A DNA stretch of 8,748 nt from FACHB-1406 sp034189065 (GTDB lineage Bacteria > Cyanobacteriota > Cyanobacteriia > Cyanobacteriales > Spirulinaceae): assembly GCA_034189065.1 (NCBI GenBank), contig JAXHVQ010000191.1:1-8748 (forward strand). Reading direction: 5' to 3'. Of the stretch, positions 6,472 through 8,748 are shown in pieces. Numbering within the stretch: position 1 is the stretch's first letter; every line of letters begins with the position of its first letter. The notes below the pieces were generated by a model. The model was not told the origin of the DNA, made no database searches, and worked only from the letters and a program-made list of their open reading frames with translations. The position numbers and the translations under genes are program-made.

Positions 6472-7629
6472 ATGTTAATTTTTAATAATGCTATAACTCA
6501 CTTTCCGAAATATAGAACAGGTAACGTAGCGGAAGAGCTTTGGCAAATCATTGGATTGGCTCGACAAGATTTCGAGCAATGTGTTGAAAAAATTAAATCT
6601 TTAGACCGTCACTCTCTAATACGACTTTACTGGAATTATTTAGAGGTGCAAGCTAATTTTCTCTATGAACCTTATAGAATAGAAGATTATTCTGATGGTC
6701 TGAATGATGATATAGGTCACTGGGTTGTTGGACAAGGAAAAGAATATTGCAACAAGATTTTAGACAATCCCAAATTAGTTCCTCGCCTTGAAGACGTAGA
6801 CGAAAGTTTTAGGAGGAAACGGATTATAGATGTTCTTCATGATGAATATGGAAGACGTTACAGTAAACATCTTCCTAACCTTGAGTACTATCCTGACAAA
6901 TTTTGGGATATTATCGATTTGGGAATTGAAAATATGAAGCAACTCGCTGAAACTGTAAAAGAAATGAAGCGAGAAGAGCTTCTTGATTTTGTTCATACTT
7001 ACGAAAAAGCGATGAATAAATTTGAAATACATTTTTTACGAGCAGTTTCTTCGGGAAAGATAGATACCAAAACTTTGGATTATAGCATTCGGGACATAAG
7101 CAAATGGGTTGTAGCTCAAGGAAGGGAAGATTTTTGGGACTCCTATGAAAATATCTTTAAACATCATGATTTACCCGTGAATTTATCCGACCCTCAAATG
7201 GCTATTTGGGATACAGTAGCTCGAGAATGCGAAAAACGTTATTATAGTTATCCATCTGATAAGTTTTGGGAACTTATCAATTTAGCCCAGCAAAACTTCG
7301 AGCTATTTTGTAAAAAAATAAAACAAGTAGATCGCGAACAACTGATCTGCTTTCATAAAGAGTTAAAGGAAGCGGGAAGGGTATTTTTGGCGAAAGCTTA
7401 TGCTCTATACTATATGAGTCCTGATTTCTCTGAATTTGATTTTGACGTTATGGGTAAGTGGGTAATAAGTCAGGGAAGGGAATACTATGCAAAAGTAGTT
7501 GCCCACCCCCGCTTAATTCCTCAGCGTAAAATCGATCATTCCGATCCTAATGCAGCTCTTATGCTTGATATTATAGATGCGATTTTAGATGAATACTCCG
7601 AGCGACATATTGAAGCGATACCGGACTAA
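6472..7629 (+). CDS. Triple DUF4240-like repeat protein
   Basis: This 385-aa protein consists of three diverged copies of one domain. Each copy has an aromatic helix (LWQIIGLARQDFE at 23, FWDIIDLGIENMK at 144, FWELINLAQQNFE at 265), a KxxxREEL-type helix, and the motif HWVVGQGKEYC at 83, KWVVAQGREDF at 211 or KWVISQGREYY at 329. A DEYxxR helix follows copies 1 and 3, and an ECEKRY equivalent follows copy 2. This pattern fits DUF4240, whose WxxxQGRE motif is familiar and whose function is unknown to me. No signal peptide or membrane segment is seen. The ATG at 6472 has only a weak upstream site. The gene is clearly AT-rich and sits between two copies of a 50-bp sequence, so it looks imported. 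An immunity or toxin-associated role is plausible from context but unproven. Confidence 0.8.
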   Translation: MLIFNNAITHFPKYRTGNVAEELWQIIGLARQDFEQCVEKIKSLDRHSLIRLYWNYLEVQANFLYEPYRIEDYSDGLNDDIGHWVVGQGKEYCNKILDNPKLVPRLEDVDESFRRKRIIDVLHDEYGRRYSKHLPNLEYYPDKFWDIIDLGIENMKQLAETVKEMKREELLDFVHTYEKAMNKFEIHFLRAVSSGKIDTKTLDYSIRDISKWVVAQGREDFWDSYENIFKHHDLPVNLSDPQMAIWDTVARECEKRYYSYPSDKFWELINLAQQNFELFCKKIKQVDREQLICFHKELKEAGRVFLAKAYALYYMSPDFSEFDFDVMGKWVISQGREYYAKVVAHPRLIPQRKIDHSDPNAALMLDIIDAILDEYSERHIEAIPD

Positions 7630-7657
7630 TTGACGAAAGTAGAGCCAACTCTATGAT
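7630..7657 (+). promoter_or_regulatory. Candidate sigma70-type promoter for the 82-aa gene and ATPase
   Basis: TTGACG (7630-7635) and TATGAT (7652-7657) are separated by 16 bases and each differs from consensus by one base. The expected transcription start is around 7664, about 25 bases before the ATG at 7689. It overlaps the stop region of the DUF4240 gene, so the chassis genes downstream may be transcribed independently of the cassette. Confidence 0.45.
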
Positions 7658-7688
7658 TATGCAAAAATTGAAATAAACTCAAAAAACG

Positions 7689-7937
7689 ATGGAAAACCCA
7701 GACAACCCAAACCCAACTCCCCCCCAAACCCTACAACAACAATACCAAGAAGCCCTCCTCCAATCGGGCATCCAAGCCGCCCAACTCCTCAAAGAACTCA
7801 TCGACCTCAAAATCATGCCCGACCCCCGCGCTAAAGAAATGGCAGAAGTCGCTCTCAAAACCATTTCTCTCATCAACTCGGCCCCCAACGACATCCTAAA
7901 ATTCCCCCAAGACAACCCCCAAAACCCCACCAACTAA
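7689..7937 (+). CDS. Small 82-aa protein of the eCIS locus, function unknown
   Basis: I do not recognise the family. The ends are rich in Asn, Pro and Gln and probably disordered (MENPDNPNPTPPQ... and ...FPQDNPQNPTN). The core, residues 17-65, is a predicted helical hairpin (YQEALLQSGIQAAQLLKELI, then AKEMAEVALKTISLI). There is no signal peptide, Cys pair or membrane segment. It lies 44 bp before the ATPase gene and shares its C-rich composition, with no Shine-Dalgarno sequence. A fragment of it remains at 6401-6457, so this gene type was already next to the immunity-like gene before the DUF4240 gene came in. That suggests it belongs to the locus chassis, perhaps as an ATPase partner or a structural accessory. 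Confidence 0.75.
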   Translation: MENPDNPNPTPPQTLQQQYQEALLQSGIQAAQLLKELIDLKIMPDPRAKEMAEVALKTISLINSAPNDILKFPQDNPQNPTN

Positions 7938-7981
7938 CAAACACGCTCATTGAAAAAAACAATCGAAGTTATCAATGAATT

Positions 7982-8641
7982 ATGGTCGCACTTAACGGAA
8001 TCGAAGAAACCAACTGGCGGACAGCCAACTCCACCTATCTCGACCTAGCCGTCGAACAGATGCGTCAGAAACTTGAATATCAAGCGGCTCAAAATCTGTA
8101 TCAACCCCCACCCGAAAGCTACGACTTTGAAGCCGAACTCGCTCGCGTTCGCGCTACAATGTCCGAGCCCCCAGCTCTAGAACAACTGTGTTCTGCATTC
8201 AATCTAAATGCCTTTGAACGAGACCTCCTTATCCTCTGCTTGGGAACAGAATGGTATGCCAATTGGGGAGACTTATGCGCTAGTGCGGGGAACTCCTTAT
8301 TCAACTTTCCCACTTGGAGTTTAGCCTGTAGCGCGAGTTCTCACTCCAGCAAGGGCGCAGCGACTCTCGATGCGCCTCTGCGTCAATGGAACTTGATAAA
8401 GGTGGAGTCGAGTCCCTCCCTCCAATACGCTCCCCTACGCATCAACGAATGGACCCTACACTATTTGACGGGATATCCCTGCTTAGACGAAGAACTCATG
8501 GGAGTCGTCAAACCCGTCGAAGGGGCTGAAGTGAGCGTCCCCTCTCACCAACGCCTCGCCCAAAAAATGGCAGCACTGTGGGATGAAGACGCGCCAAGCC
8601 AGCCTATTATACAACTGTGCGGCATAGATAGGGCTTGCTGA
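7982..8641 (+). pseudogene. eCIS AAA+ ATPase, N-terminal domain only, interrupted
   Basis: The sequence resembles the N-terminal winged-helix region of the AAA+ ATPases encoded in eCIS loci (Afp15-like). It has WRTANSTYLDLAVEQMRQKL, then PPALEQLCSAFNLNAFERDLLILCLGTEW, later APLRQWNLIKVE, and APLRINEWTLHYLTGYPCLDEEL. This order of motifs is characteristic of the family, which acts in the cytoplasm in assembly or cargo handling. The 219-aa product stops right after PIIQLCG, where full proteins would go on to Walker A and Walker B. The last codons (IDRAC and the stop) are partly made of an apparent insertion sequence end starting near 8631. The remaining part of the gene could continue beyond the insertion, outside the window. 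No nucleotide-binding motif is present here. Confidence 0.8.
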
Positions 8642-8748
8642 AAAAAGCCTAAAGCCAGACAGCAAGGGGAAACTAACCACAAGAGAGTCCCGAAAAAATT
8701 GATGGGAAAGGACGAATTATCGTTAAAATGAGTCAAAACCCCTTGCAC
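8631..8748. mobile_element. Probable insertion sequence end (left end, continues past window)
   Basis: Coding of the ATPase breaks off at GGGCTTGCTGAAAAAAGCC (8631-8649). This resembles terminal inverted repeats of IS5/IS903-type elements, whose ends look like GGCTTTGTTGAATAAATC, though I cannot confirm a family. Within it, GGCTT (8632-8636) pairs with AAGCC (8645-8649), and CTTGCTG (8634-8640) pairs with CAGCAAG (8660-8666). The next 60 or so bases are non-coding. The opposite end and the target duplication are not in the window. Confidence 0.6.
8728..8748 (+). CDS. Possible first codons of a transposase
   Basis: An ATG at 8728 opens a frame (MSQNPLH) that runs off the window end, about 97 bases inside the apparent insertion sequence. 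A purine-rich GGAAAGGA lies at 8704-8711, rather far upstream. Seven codons are too few to identify anything. The call rests only on position inside the element. Confidence 0.25.

Larger units (their letters stand above)
6401..7840 (+). repeat. 50-bp direct repeat flanking the DUF4240 gene
   Basis: Copies at 6401-6450 and 7791-7840 have the same orientation and 49/50 identity. They bracket the DUF4240 gene and the first 34 codons of the 82-aa gene. Recombination between them would remove 1,390 bp and fuse the scrap to the rest of the 82-aa gene. Confidence 0.85.

Overview
The composition, protein style and gene content suggest a cyanobacterium, probably a filamentous one. This is a judgement from family resemblance, because the window holds no rRNA or housekeeping gene. 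Everything coding is on the + strand. The window looks like the accessory end of an extracellular contractile injection system (eCIS) locus: a DUF4157 (eCIS core) effector head, a very long toxin-carrying repeat protein, small immunity-like genes, and the front part of the eCIS AAA+ ATPase.

Layout. Positions 9-1529 are a DUF4157 protein. It has the GDKYEQEAD signature and the HELTH motif, its 5' end is missing or broken, and its short AT-rich tail ends in a hydrophobic segment. Positions 1574-2365 hold an unrecognised 263-aa gene that could be its partner. Positions 2466-5911 encode one giant protein split by a single frameshift near 4512-4515. It has a coiled-coil/Gln-rich start, 28 or more uninterrupted 11-residue repeats, a glycine-zipper/IPVAG pre-toxin segment, a 27-residue repeat, a CRFS-type linker and a PIN-like nuclease tip. 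Positions 5939-6391 encode a small protein with two CPxC knuckles right behind the toxin, the usual place for an immunity gene. Positions 6401-6457 are a scrap of the later 82-aa gene. Positions 6472-7629 are an AT-rich gene made of three DUF4240-like repeats. Positions 7689-7937 are the full 82-aa gene, with a candidate sigma70-type promoter in front. Positions 7982-8641 are the N-terminal domain of the eCIS ATPase, cut off before Walker A by what looks like an insertion sequence end that runs to the window edge.

How the parts fit. The window is a compositional mosaic. C-rich blocks (about 1-850, 2500-3640 and 7689-8630) look like the old eCIS chassis. A G-rich block covers about 3650-5390. 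AT-rich blocks (about 860-2460 and 5400-7650) hold toxin tips and immunity-like genes. My reading is that toxin/immunity cassettes have been swapped into an eCIS effector locus. One insertion would have given the DUF4157 head a new short tail and left the older body headless. Another would have placed the DUF4240 gene between two copies of a 50-bp piece of the 82-aa gene. The frameshift, the broken 5' end and the interrupted ATPase suggest partial decay, or sequencing/assembly errors at the edges. No tRNA, rRNA, CRISPR array or clear terminator was seen, and no gap between genes is longer than about 100 bp.
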